Source: QHXQ01 sp045807745 (lineage in GTDB: Bacteria; Acidobacteriota; Blastocatellia; Pyrinomonadales; Pyrinomonadaceae). From it: a DNA stretch of 64,000 nucleotides. The notes beneath the pieces were generated by a model. It did not search any database and was not told where the DNA came from. It saw nothing but the letters and a program-made list of their open reading frames with translations. The DNA is taken from assembly GCA_045807745.1 (NCBI GenBank), contig JBJMGT010000015.1, forward strand, positions 124,001-188,000, read 5' to 3'. Shown here in pieces: positions 16,697 through 23,929 of this stretch; within the stretch, counting starts at the first letter, position 1, and every line of letters begins with the position of its first letter. The position numbers were made by a program, and so were the translations under genes.

Positions 16697-17600
16697 AAGC
16701 GCCGCCGCGAACGCGCTGCTCATCACGCCGCGTCTACTGCGGGCTTGGCCTCTGCCGCGACCCGATGAGGCAGGCGATAAGGAGACGCGCGGGCGCGTGT
16801 TGGTGGTGGGCGGATCGGCGGAGATGCCGGGCGCGGTCGTGTTGGCGGCGACGGCTGCGGCGCGCGCCGGCGCAGGCAAGTTGCAGATCGCGACGTGTCA
16901 AAGCGTCGCGGCGCACATCGCCGTGGCCGTGCCGGAAGCGCGCGTCTTCGCGTTGCCGGAGACACGCACCGGCGCTCTGGCCGCGAGCGGCGTCGAGCGC
17001 ATCAGCGAACATATCAACGAGGCGCGGGGCGTGCTCGTCGGCCCCGGCATGTTGGACGAAGGTCCAATCGCGCGTTGTCTGAAAAAGCTGCTGGCCCACG
17101 TGCACAGTAGCTCCGTCCTCGTGCTCGATGCCAACGCGCTCACTCTGCTTGCGCGTGCGCCGGAGAGTTTGCGGCAACTGCGCGGGCGCGTCGTGCTCAC
17201 ACCGCACGCGGAGGAGATGGGCGAGTTGCTGAACTGTGATAAAGCGACGGTTGAGCGTGCCCGGACTGAAGCATTGCGAAAGGCAGTGGTGCGCTTTAAC
17301 GCCGTCGTCTTGTTAAAGGGGCGCGAGACGCTCATCGCCGCGCCCGGTAGTCGGGTTTACGTAAACCGCGCGGGCAACATCGGTCTCGCCACGTCCGGCT
17401 CAGGCGACACGCTCGCGGGTCTCATTGTGGGTCTCGCCGCACGCGGAGCCGCGCCGCTGCAAGCAGCCGTCTATGGTGTCTATCTGCACGCCCGCGCAGG
17501 CGAACTTCTGGCTAAGCGACACGGCCTACTTGGTTATCTTGCGCGTGAGCTATCTGATGAAGTACCAGCGCTGATGGATCGATTATGTGAGAGACGTTGA
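16674..17600 (+). CDS. nnrD: ADP-dependent NAD(P)H-hydrate dehydratase
   Basis: A 308-residue ribokinase-fold enzyme of the YjeF C-terminal family that repairs hydrated NAD(P)H. It shows GRVLVVGGSAEMPGAVVLAA near residue 34, the VLTPHAEEMGELL block near 178 and the nucleotide-binding GNIGLATSGSGDTLAGLI near 233. The epimerase half (NnrE) found fused in many bacteria is absent here. The frame is open from 16566 within the preceding gene; the ATG at 16674 with AAGAAGG just before it is preferred and gives a 23-base overlap. Confidence 0.9.
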   Translation: MSPSHRNKSAAANALLITPRLLRAWPLPRPDEAGDKETRGRVLVVGGSAEMPGAVVLAATAAARAGAGKLQIATCQSVAAHIAVAVPEARVFALPETRTGALAASGVERISEHINEARGVLVGPGMLDEGPIARCLKKLLAHVHSSSVLVLDANALTLLARAPESLRQLRGRVVLTPHAEEMGELLNCDKATVERARTEALRKAVVRFNAVVLLKGRETLIAAPGSRVYVNRAGNIGLATSGSGDTLAGLIVGLAARGAAPLQAAVYGVYLHARAGELLAKRHGLLGYLARELSDEVPALMDRLCERR

Positions 17601-17608
17601 AGCCTGTA

Positions 17609-18358
17609 TTAACTAAACTTCGGGGGCGACACACCGAAAGTCGGCGGCGGTGGTGGTTGCTCGAACATCATGTTGCTCAAGTTGAGTTGCTGACTCCGCT
17701 CGGTCTGCATGCGATCAATTGAATGAATCATTAAGATCGCGAGCGCCGCCGCTATAATGGTCATCACATCGTTCAGCAATCCCAGCCAAGGGGCCGCATC
17801 CTCCATCCCTGTTTCGTCGCTCAGTCGGTAATAGAGATTGCCGGCGACGCTCGACGTGAGCCAAAGCCCCCACCACCAGCCGACGAGCGGCGCGCTCGAG
17901 TCCGTAGTAAAACTAAGACCTTCGATCACGCCATCGCCCGCACTAACCGGCTTACTCCAACGCCAGACCTCGCGCACGGCCTGATACGGTTTCACGAGGT
18001 TCGCGAACGGGATAAAGAAAAAACCGACGGCCCAACCGGGCGAGGTGTTCAACTGTTTTGCGCCGAGCGGGCGCAGGTTGCTGTAGGCGCGGTGCAGCCA
18101 TAACAGGAACGCGACAACGGTAGCGAAGTAGACAAGGAAAGTAAGCAACAGCATGACGGTGTGCAGCGCGGCAGCAACAGATAATGTCTCTTCGCCCGAC
18201 CCGGCCGCGCTCGGGCCGCCGAGCACGCCGCCTGCTAAGAAGCCGTTCAAGATCGCCGAAAGGAAGTGTACGCCTGCGCACGCGCCCAACAAGAGCATTG
18301 CGGCCAGCGCGCGCACATGACCTGAGCGATAACCGTAAGCGTAGAATTGTGTCGCCAT
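17609..18358 (-). CDS. DUF4328 family membrane protein
   Basis: A 249-residue integral membrane protein with the DUF4328 signature: WLHRAYSNLRPLGAKQLNTSPGWAVGFFFIPFANLVKPYQAV near residues 104-146. It has about five hydrophobic segments and a proline-rich C-terminal tail (EQPPPPPTFGVSPP). The start at 18358 has AGGAAC upstream; the longer frame from 18412 runs toward the displaced preA fragment. Function unknown. It is the most downstream minus-strand gene after the preA locus. Confidence 0.75.
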   Translation of the reverse strand: MATQFYAYGYRSGHVRALAAMLLLGACAGVHFLSAILNGFLAGGVLGGPSAAGSGEETLSVAAALHTVMLLLTFLVYFATVVAFLLWLHRAYSNLRPLGAKQLNTSPGWAVGFFFIPFANLVKPYQAVREVWRWSKPVSAGDGVIEGLSFTTDSSAPLVGWWWGLWLTSSVAGNLYYRLSDETGMEDAAPWLGLLNDVMTIIAAALAILMIHSIDRMQTERSQQLNLSNMMFEQPPPPPTFGVSPPKFS

Positions 18359-18401
18359 GAGGTGTTCCTTTCTGACGAGGCTGGAGCATGCAGACGAATC
18401 G

Positions 18402-18515
18402 CTAATCGCCACTGACCGGCGCTGGTTGCCGGGTGGTCAACTCGCGCCACGTGAGCGGCTGTTGGCCGTCGTCTAAGCGCACCATCGAGATGCAGCCGGG
18501 CGCGGGGCAGACGAG
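18402..18515 (-). pseudogene. displaced 3' end of preA (37 codons plus stop)
   Basis: This stretch encodes the last 37 residues and stop of PreA in frame (from LVCPAPGCIS to PVSGD). It matches the intact preA end at 19248-19361 at all but 8 of 114 bases by direct alignment. All eight differences are at third codon positions and leave the peptide unchanged (one is TAA to TAG). The match breaks off at 18516. The copy is therefore a true homologous gene end, left behind when the 0.73-kb segment carrying the PIN module entered, or a relic of a second preA. Confidence 0.85.
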
Positions 18516-18533
18516 ATGCCCTCCTGTGCGACA

Positions 18534-18758
18534 TTATTTCACTTCAGGCTCGTCCGGCTGACGATGCCGGTGGATGTTTTGGGCCAGCGTTTGTACGTCC
18601 TCTTGATCGAGCCATTGATGGCGGGCAGTCGAGTAATCACCCCAGCCGGTTTCAAATTGCTGAATGAAGCGCGCCATGCCGACGGGGCCAAGCGCGCGCG
18701 TGAGGGCTTCCAAGCCGGCCCGCCGTAACTCTTCCATGGTTGGAGTCTGGACGCTCAT
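18534..18758 (-). CDS. small protein, putative antitoxin partner of PIN protein
   Basis: A 74-residue protein (MSVQTPTMEELRRAGLEALTRALGPVG...). It is Arg/Glu-rich with predicted helices and the block FIQQFETGWGDYSTARHQWLDQ. Its ATG overlaps the TGA of the PIN gene (ATGA), so the two are translationally coupled. Small proteins of this type next to PIN-domain genes are plausible antitoxins, but no DNA-binding motif is recognised. The order, toxin first, is the reverse of classical VapBC. Confidence 0.6.
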   Translation of the reverse strand: MSVQTPTMEELRRAGLEALTRALGPVGMARFIQQFETGWGDYSTARHQWLDQEDVQTLAQNIHRHRQPDEPEVK

Positions 18759-19204
18759 GCTGATTCTATCTCCTGCAACCATGTTAATGGGTTCTCCACC
18801 CGTATGTGAAGTTGCGCAGATAGACGGACGGCTAGACGGAGCAAGCGATCATCTGTCGTTAACAGTACATCTGCGCCGCCGCTTTCCGCGCAGGCCAGAT
18901 GCAGCGCATCGAGAGCATGAAAGCCCAGCGTTGCTAGTTGTTGGGCGCGAGCCTCTTCAGCCGCTTCAACTTTGATTGAACGATGAACAGCCTTGGTCAT
19001 CAATCTGACGCGCATGCGCCGCTCCGCGTTGGGCGTCTGTTCGATCTCATAGTCCAGTGCTTCGCTGCCGACCCATTGCCAGCGCCCCGCTTCCACCTGA
19101 GACAGAATTAACAGCACGGCCTCTGCTTCGAGCCGTATCCGGTTTTGGGTCTGGTCGTCAAAAGGCCGATTCAGACAGCAAGCATCAAGATAAACCTGCA
19201 CCAT
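18755..19204 (-). CDS. PIN-domain protein, VapC-like putative ribonuclease toxin
   Basis: A 149-residue PIN-domain protein. Acidic residues expected for metal-dependent RNA cleavage are visible: VYLDACCLNRPFDD at the start, Glu in the EALDYEIEQ region, Asp in HALDALHLACAES and Asp-Asp in LLTTDDRLLRLA. It sits in the segment between two copies of the preA 3' end, with a putative antitoxin overlapping its stop codon. It would act in the cytoplasm on RNA. Toxicity and partner are inferred. Confidence 0.8.
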   Translation of the reverse strand: MVQVYLDACCLNRPFDDQTQNRIRLEAEAVLLILSQVEAGRWQWVGSEALDYEIEQTPNAERRMRVRLMTKAVHRSIKVEAAEEARAQQLATLGFHALDALHLACAESGGADVLLTTDDRLLRLAVRLSAQLHIRVENPLTWLQEIESA

Positions 19205-19247
19205 TCATCGTCCATGAATCGTGTAGTGGCGAACTCAGCGCCGAAAT

Positions 19248-20516
19248 TTAGTCGCCGCTGACCGGGGCTGGTTGTCGCGTGGTCAACTCGCGCCAGGTGA
19301 GCGGCTGTTGGCCGTCGTCTAAGCGCACCATTGAGATGCAGCCGGGCGCGGGGCAGACGAGGTAGCAGAGATTGCAGCCGACGCATTCGGCTTCATCCAC
19401 AATCGGAAAACGTTTGCCGTCGATCTGTGTGAAGGGGATGCACTGGTGCGCGCCGTCCTCGCAGGCAATGTGGCAGAGGTTGCATTGGATGCACTTGGCG
19501 TGGTCGATGCGTGCGACCGTCTTGTAGTTGAGATCGAGGTTGCCCCAGTCGGTGACGCGCCGGACGCTCTGGCCGATGATCTCGTTGACGCTCGCGTAGC
19601 CTTTGTCGTCCAGATAATTCGAGAGACCGTCGATCAAGTCTTCGACGATGCGATAACCGTAGTGCATGACGGCGGTGCAGACTTGCACGGTCGTCGCGCC
19701 GAGCAGCAAGAACTCAGTTGCGTCGCGCCAAGTGGAGATGCCGCCGATGCCGCTGATGGGCACGCCGATCTCTGCGTCGCGCGCAAGCTCTGAGACCATG
19801 TTGAGTGCGATGGGTTTGACGGCGGGGCCGCAGTAGCCCCCGTGCGCGGCCATGCCGTTAACGTTCGGATGCGGGATCATCGTGTCGAGATCGACGCCCA
19901 TGACCGAGTTAATCGTGTTGATGAGCGACAGCGCGTCCGCGCCGCCCTTGACCGCCGCGCGACCGGGCGGCGTGATGCTCGTCACGTTCGGCGTCAGCTT
20001 GACGATGACAGGTAAGGAAGTTGCCTCCTTGACCCACTCCGTCACCATGCAGGTATAGTCCGGCACTTGCCCCATCGCCGCGCCCATGCCGCGCTCGCTC
20101 ATGCCGTGCGGACAGCCGAAGTTCAACTCGACGCCGTCCGCGCCCGTGTCTTCAACCTGTTTGGCGATCTCGTGCCAAGCCTCGCGGTTCGATTCGACCA
20201 TGAGCGAGATGATGAGCGCGTGCTGCGGATACTTGCGTTTGCACTCGCGGATTTCGCGCAGGTTGACTTCGAGCGGGCGATCCGTGATCAGCTCGATGTT
20301 GTTGAGACCGATCATGCGCTGCGGGCCGTAATCAATCGAGGCGAGCCGCGAGCAGACGTTGCGGATCGGCTCGCCCAGCGTCTTCCAGACCGCGCCGCCC
20401 CAACCCGCGTCAAAGGCGCGCTCGACCATCGACCCCATATTCGTCGGCGGCGCGGACGCCAGCCAGAATGGATTCGGCGATTTAATGCCGGCGAAGTTAA
20501 CACTCAAGTCTGCCAT
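19248..20516 (-). CDS. preA: NAD-dependent dihydropyrimidine dehydrogenase subunit PreA
   Basis: A 422-residue subunit that, with PreT, reduces uracil or thymine to the 5,6-dihydro form. The N-terminal 320 residues are a dihydroorotate-dehydrogenase-like FMN barrel (NFAGIKSPNPFWLASAPPTN, ELNFGCPHGMSERGMG, PVIVKLTPNV). The C-terminus has two ferredoxin motifs, CIQCNLCHIAC near 342 and CVGCNLCYLVC near 377. A GAGG precedes the ATG. Its last 37 codons are repeated downstream at 18402-18515 beyond a PIN module. It lies in a minus-strand run with preT, dihydropyrimidinase and beta-ureidopropionase. Confidence 0.95.
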   Translation of the reverse strand: MADLSVNFAGIKSPNPFWLASAPPTNMGSMVERAFDAGWGGAVWKTLGEPIRNVCSRLASIDYGPQRMIGLNNIELITDRPLEVNLREIRECKRKYPQHALIISLMVESNREAWHEIAKQVEDTGADGVELNFGCPHGMSERGMGAAMGQVPDYTCMVTEWVKEATSLPVIVKLTPNVTSITPPGRAAVKGGADALSLINTINSVMGVDLDTMIPHPNVNGMAAHGGYCGPAVKPIALNMVSELARDAEIGVPISGIGGISTWRDATEFLLLGATTVQVCTAVMHYGYRIVEDLIDGLSNYLDDKGYASVNEIIGQSVRRVTDWGNLDLNYKTVARIDHAKCIQCNLCHIACEDGAHQCIPFTQIDGKRFPIVDEAECVGCNLCYLVCPAPGCISMVRLDDGQQPLTWRELTTRQPAPVSGD

Positions 20517-20540
20517 GATGATTTGAACCTCAAACGCATT

Positions 20541-21326
20541 TTAACTATTGCCATTGTCCGGCGCAGGCTCGCGCGCAGCGAGGACGCGGCCTGACAGCCA
20601 GAACGAGCCGCTGACAATGCCACCTTTGGTCAGATAGCCGGCGAGCAAGTCGGGGTCTGCGACCATGTCCAATTCGCCGCCGAGCGTGCGCACATGCGCC
20701 CAACAGAATTCGCGCTCGGAGGCCGGGTTGGTGATGAGCGCCGTGTCGAGCACGCGACCAGTCAGGATCGCGTGTGCCTGCGGCGGTTCGGTTGCTGCGC
20801 CTGTCCCGGCATTGAAGAGGCCGGCCGGGATAAAGGACTCGGCTGCGAATTTAACTTTACTAGTCTGTGCTGCGTCGTAAGCCTCGGCTGATTCGTATGC
20901 CTTTAGCTCATGCGCGAAGGCGGTCAACTGCACCGCGCAGATCGAAGGCACGACGACCGCGCCGGTCAATTCATAGTCGGGCACGTCGAAGAGGAATGGA
21001 TAAGCGCCGCTCTCCGGCTCGCCATCGGGCGGATCGGCCCAACCGTGAAATGCGCCGTCGAGGATTGACGATTCCGGCCGCGGCACGCGCGCCGTCAACC
21101 CGACGCGCATACGCGTCCGCCCGGCATAGTGCGGATTGAGTCCGACCACGTCGCCGTCCGCGTCCAACTGCATCCATAGTTCGACGGCCGCGCCGGGCGA
21201 CCAGCGCACGTACAGCCCGCTCTCGGTCTGAAACTCAGTGCCGTGCTCCAACGCTTGCAGCGCAAGGGCCTCGAAGTCGCCCTTCGACTCAACCAGAAAT
21301 CCCAGATCGGACATGTGACTAGGCAT
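20541..21326 (-). CDS. hypothetical protein between preA and preT
   Basis: A 261-residue soluble acidic protein that I do not recognise. It starts MPSHMSDLGFLVES; the second Met at 21314 is an equally likely start, and neither has a Shine-Dalgarno sequence. No signal peptide or membrane segment is seen. It has an internal symmetry hint: VGLTARVPRPESSILDGAFHGW and later HAILTGRVLDTALITNPASEREFCWAHV could be two related beta-rich domains. It ends 24 bases before the preA start and is probably co-transcribed, so a link to pyrimidine catabolism is possible. Confidence 0.65.
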   Translation of the reverse strand: MPSHMSDLGFLVESKGDFEALALQALEHGTEFQTESGLYVRWSPGAAVELWMQLDADGDVVGLNPHYAGRTRMRVGLTARVPRPESSILDGAFHGWADPPDGEPESGAYPFLFDVPDYELTGAVVVPSICAVQLTAFAHELKAYESAEAYDAAQTSKVKFAAESFIPAGLFNAGTGAATEPPQAHAILTGRVLDTALITNPASEREFCWAHVRTLGGELDMVADPDLLAGYLTKGGIVSGSFWLSGRVLAAREPAPDNGNS

Positions 21327-21330
21327 GATA

Positions 21331-21414
21331 AAAGCAATGACAAGTGACGAGTGACAAGTGACGAGTAAGAAGTTTTTAACTTGTCACTCGTCACTTGTCA
21401 CTCGTCACTGCTTT
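21331..21414. repeat. inverted repeat of heptamers GTGACGA/GTGACAA
   Basis: Arms of about 34 bases made of alternating GTGACAA and GTGACGA words flank a short loop with a T-run. It has the same words as 3175-3251 and 57589-57671. It separates preT from the hypothetical gene and overlaps the last few codons of preT. Confidence 0.85.
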
Positions 21415-22823
21415 ATTTCGCTCGTCTCTTCGTGCAATGGGATACGCGCGCCAGCAAATTCGATGTGCTCGCCCGTCAACGTTTCGTGTATGCCTTGCGC
21501 GGCGAGCTTGCCCATCTGTGCGGCGTCGACGGCTTCGCGCCCGCCGTTGACGCAGTCGCCGCCGGCAAAGATTTTCAGGTTCGCTGTCTGCATCGTCGCA
21601 CGGTCTACGACCACGCGCCCGCCTTCATCCATCTCGACGCCGGGCAGTTGGGTAAACCACCCGCGCAACTTCTGTTGTCCCGTGGCCTTGATCAACATGT
21701 CAATAGGGATGACAAATTCTGAGCCATGTATGGGGCGCACACTTCCGCGCCCCGCTTCGTCGTCCGCTATCAACTCCATGCGTGTGCAGCGCAACGCACC
21801 GACGCGCGTGCCCGTCTCGTCAGGCAGAATCTCGACCGGCCCGGTCAGCCACATGAACTCAACCGCATCCTGCTTGGCCAACTCGTACTCGTACTTGTAA
21901 GCAGACATCTCGCGCTCGGTGCGCCGGTAGATCAACATGACGCGCTCCGCACCGAGCCTGCGCGCCTGTGTGACGGCATCAATCGCAGTGTTGCCCGCAC
22001 CGATAACCGCTACGTTGCGCCCAATCGGCACATGAGACCAATCGCGCGTCTTGATGCGTTCGATAAAGGCCAGCGCATCAAACACGCCCGGCAGGTCTTC
22101 GCCCGGAATGTTCAAACGCGAAGTCGCGCCGAGGCCCACAGCGATGAAGAGCGCATCATGTGCCTGTTGTAACTCGTCGAGTGAAATGTCACGCCCGACC
22201 TCTGTGTTCGGCTTGAACACGACGCCGAGCCGCGCGACCTGTTCGACCTCCGCGGCCGAGACCGCCTGCGTCATCTTGTATTCCGCCATGCCGTAGGTGT
22301 CGAGACCGCCCGCGAGCGGCTTGCGCTCATAAATCGTCACCGCATAGCCGAGCCGTGCAAGATAGGTCGCGCACGACAACCCTGCGGGGCCAGAGCCGAC
22401 GATGCCGACGGACTTGCCGTTGGGCGCGCCCGCCTTCAGCACGTCGCGCCCGCGACTGAGCACCGCGTCGGTCGCGTAACGTTGCAAGCGGCCGATCTCA
22501 ATCGGCTTGGCCATCAGAGTCTTCTCGACGCACGCACCCTCGCACAAAACATCGACGGGGCAGACGCGCGCACACGTCGCACCAATCGGGTTGGCCTCGA
22601 AGATCACGCGCGCCGAGCCGACCAGATTGCCGCTAGCGATCTTTTTGATGAACGACGGCACGTCGATGTGCGTCGGGCACGCGCGCGTGCACGGCGCGTC
22701 GTAGCAATAGACGCAACGGTTCGCTTCAAGGATGGCTTCGGCCTGCGACAGCGGCGGCGCGATCTCGCTAAAGTTACGCTCGATCTGCGCGATGTTGATC
22801 GGTGATTCGTGTACGAGTGACAT
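21405..22823 (-). CDS. preT: NAD-dependent dihydropyrimidine dehydrogenase subunit PreT
   Basis: A 472-residue FAD/Fe-S subunit that takes electrons from NADH and passes them to PreA. The N-terminal cluster-binding region has CVYCYDAPCTRACP near residues 37-50 and CARVCPVDVLCEGACV near 80. The FAD motif GSGPAGLSCATYLARLGY is near 143 and a second dinucleotide motif GAGNTAIDAV near 275. The frame is open from 22925 through a hairpin; MSLVHESPINIAQIERNF at 22823 matches family N-termini and is chosen. It is separated from preA by one unknown gene. Confidence 0.94.
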   Translation of the reverse strand: MSLVHESPINIAQIERNFSEIAPPLSQAEAILEANRCVYCYDAPCTRACPTHIDVPSFIKKIASGNLVGSARVIFEANPIGATCARVCPVDVLCEGACVEKTLMAKPIEIGRLQRYATDAVLSRGRDVLKAGAPNGKSVGIVGSGPAGLSCATYLARLGYAVTIYERKPLAGGLDTYGMAEYKMTQAVSAAEVEQVARLGVVFKPNTEVGRDISLDELQQAHDALFIAVGLGATSRLNIPGEDLPGVFDALAFIERIKTRDWSHVPIGRNVAVIGAGNTAIDAVTQARRLGAERVMLIYRRTEREMSAYKYEYELAKQDAVEFMWLTGPVEILPDETGTRVGALRCTRMELIADDEAGRGSVRPIHGSEFVIPIDMLIKATGQQKLRGWFTQLPGVEMDEGGRVVVDRATMQTANLKIFAGGDCVNGGREAVDAAQMGKLAAQGIHETLTGEHIEFAGARIPLHEETSEIKQ

Positions 22824-22828
22824 AGTGG

Positions 22829-22935
22829 TGTTTGTCCGTTGTTCGTTGTCCGTGATCAGTTGTTCAAGCAAAGACATGGCTCGCATGTTCAGCAACGAGC
22901 ACAACTGACAACTGGCCACGAACAATGGACGAGTC
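22829..22935. repeat. period-7 inverted repeat (TTGTCCG-type words)
   Basis: One arm reads TTGTCCG, TTGTTCG, TTGTCCG, TGATCAG on the plus strand. The other arm near 22906-22932, read on the minus strand, gives GTCCATT, GTTCGTG, GCCAGTT, GTCAGTT. Both keep period 7 but the words differ from the GTGCTGA and GTGACRA elements. It fills the whole gap between preT and the beta-ureidopropionase gene. Confidence 0.65.
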
Positions 22936-22937
22936 GT

Positions 22938-23807
22938 TTAATCCGCGACGAGCTGATCATAGCTGTCTGGCCGGCGGTCGCGGAAGAACTGCCATGTGTT
23001 GCGCACTTCGCGGATCAGATCGAGATCCAGATCAGCGACGACGAGTGCATCCTTGTCGCGTGGCGCTTCGGCGATGAAGCGTCCGCGCGGGTCGCAGAAG
23101 TAGCTCTGCCCGTAGAACTCGCCGATGTCCCAAGGTTGTTCGTGCCCGACGCGGTTGATTGCGCCGATGAAGTAGCCATTGGCGACGGCGTGCGCCGGTT
23201 GTTCCAAGCGCCAGAGATATTCGGAGAGACCGGCGACCGTGGCCGAAGGGTTGAAGACGATCTCTGCGCCGTTCAAGCCGAGTATGCGCGCGCCTTCAGG
23301 GAAGTGGCGGTCGTAGCAGATGTAGACGCCGATACGCGCGTAAGCCGTGTCGAACGTCGGGTAGCCGAGATTGCCGGGGCGGAAGTAGAACTTCTCCCAG
23401 AAGCCGGGCGCGACGTGCGGGATGTGGTTCTTGCGATACTTGCCGAGATACTTGCCGTCGGCGTCGATGACGGCCGCCGTGTTGTAATAGATGCCCGCGA
23501 TCTCTTCTTCGTAGATCGGCACGATGATGACCATGTTGTGCTTCCGCGCCAGTTCCTGCATCAGCTTGACGGTCGGGCCGTCGGGCACGCGCTCGACCGC
23601 TTCGTACCAACGCGTCTGCTGCTCGGCGCAGAAGTAAGGCGTGGTGAAGACCTCTTGCATACAGAGAATCTGCACGCCCTGCCGGGCCGCGTCTTCGATC
23701 AGCCCGACGTGCTTGTCTATGTTGGCGCGCTTGATCTCTTCAATCGGCGCATTGGTCGGCGCTGCGTTGGTCGCCTGTATCAAACCGCATTTGACTGTTC
23801 TCGCCAT
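22938..23807 (-). CDS. beta-ureidopropionase-like nitrilase-superfamily amidohydrolase
   Basis: A 289-residue carbon-nitrogen hydrolase. The catalytic triad is visible: Glu in CMQEVF near residue 52, Lys in GKYRKNHIPH near 125 and Cys in YICYDRHFPEG near 159. The sequence around FYFRPGNLGYPTFDT resembles N-carbamoyl-beta-alanine amidohydrolases, which release beta-alanine, CO2 and ammonia from N-carbamoyl-beta-alanine, the third step of reductive uracil breakdown. A good AAGGAAC site precedes the ATG. The neighbours PreT, PreA, dihydropyrimidinase and an NCS1 permease support this substrate over other nitrilase substrates. Confidence 0.92.
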   Translation of the reverse strand: MARTVKCGLIQATNAAPTNAPIEEIKRANIDKHVGLIEDAARQGVQILCMQEVFTTPYFCAEQQTRWYEAVERVPDGPTVKLMQELARKHNMVIIVPIYEEEIAGIYYNTAAVIDADGKYLGKYRKNHIPHVAPGFWEKFYFRPGNLGYPTFDTAYARIGVYICYDRHFPEGARILGLNGAEIVFNPSATVAGLSEYLWRLEQPAHAVANGYFIGAINRVGHEQPWDIGEFYGQSYFCDPRGRFIAEAPRDKDALVVADLDLDLIREVRNTWQFFRDRRPDSYDQLVAD

Positions 23808-23840
23808 GAGTTGTTCCTTATGATGTTGAATGTCTGCTGG

Positions 23841-23916
23841 TCAGAACCGCCTGCTGCAAGCGGGCGGGTTGAACTTACGTCATTAAGACCCGCCCGCTTG
23901 CAGCAGGCGGTTCTGA
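23841..23916. repeat. perfect 28-bp inverted repeat, REP-like
   Basis: Arms 23841-23868 and 23889-23916 are exact reverse complements (TCAGAACCGCCTG... against ...CAGGCGGTTCTGA) with a 20-base loop. It is GC-rich and not built of heptamers, unlike the other hairpins of the window. It lies between the permease and beta-ureidopropionase genes and could end or attenuate transcription or protect mRNA. Confidence 0.85.
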
Positions 23917-23929
23917 CTGTGTCTTGTCA

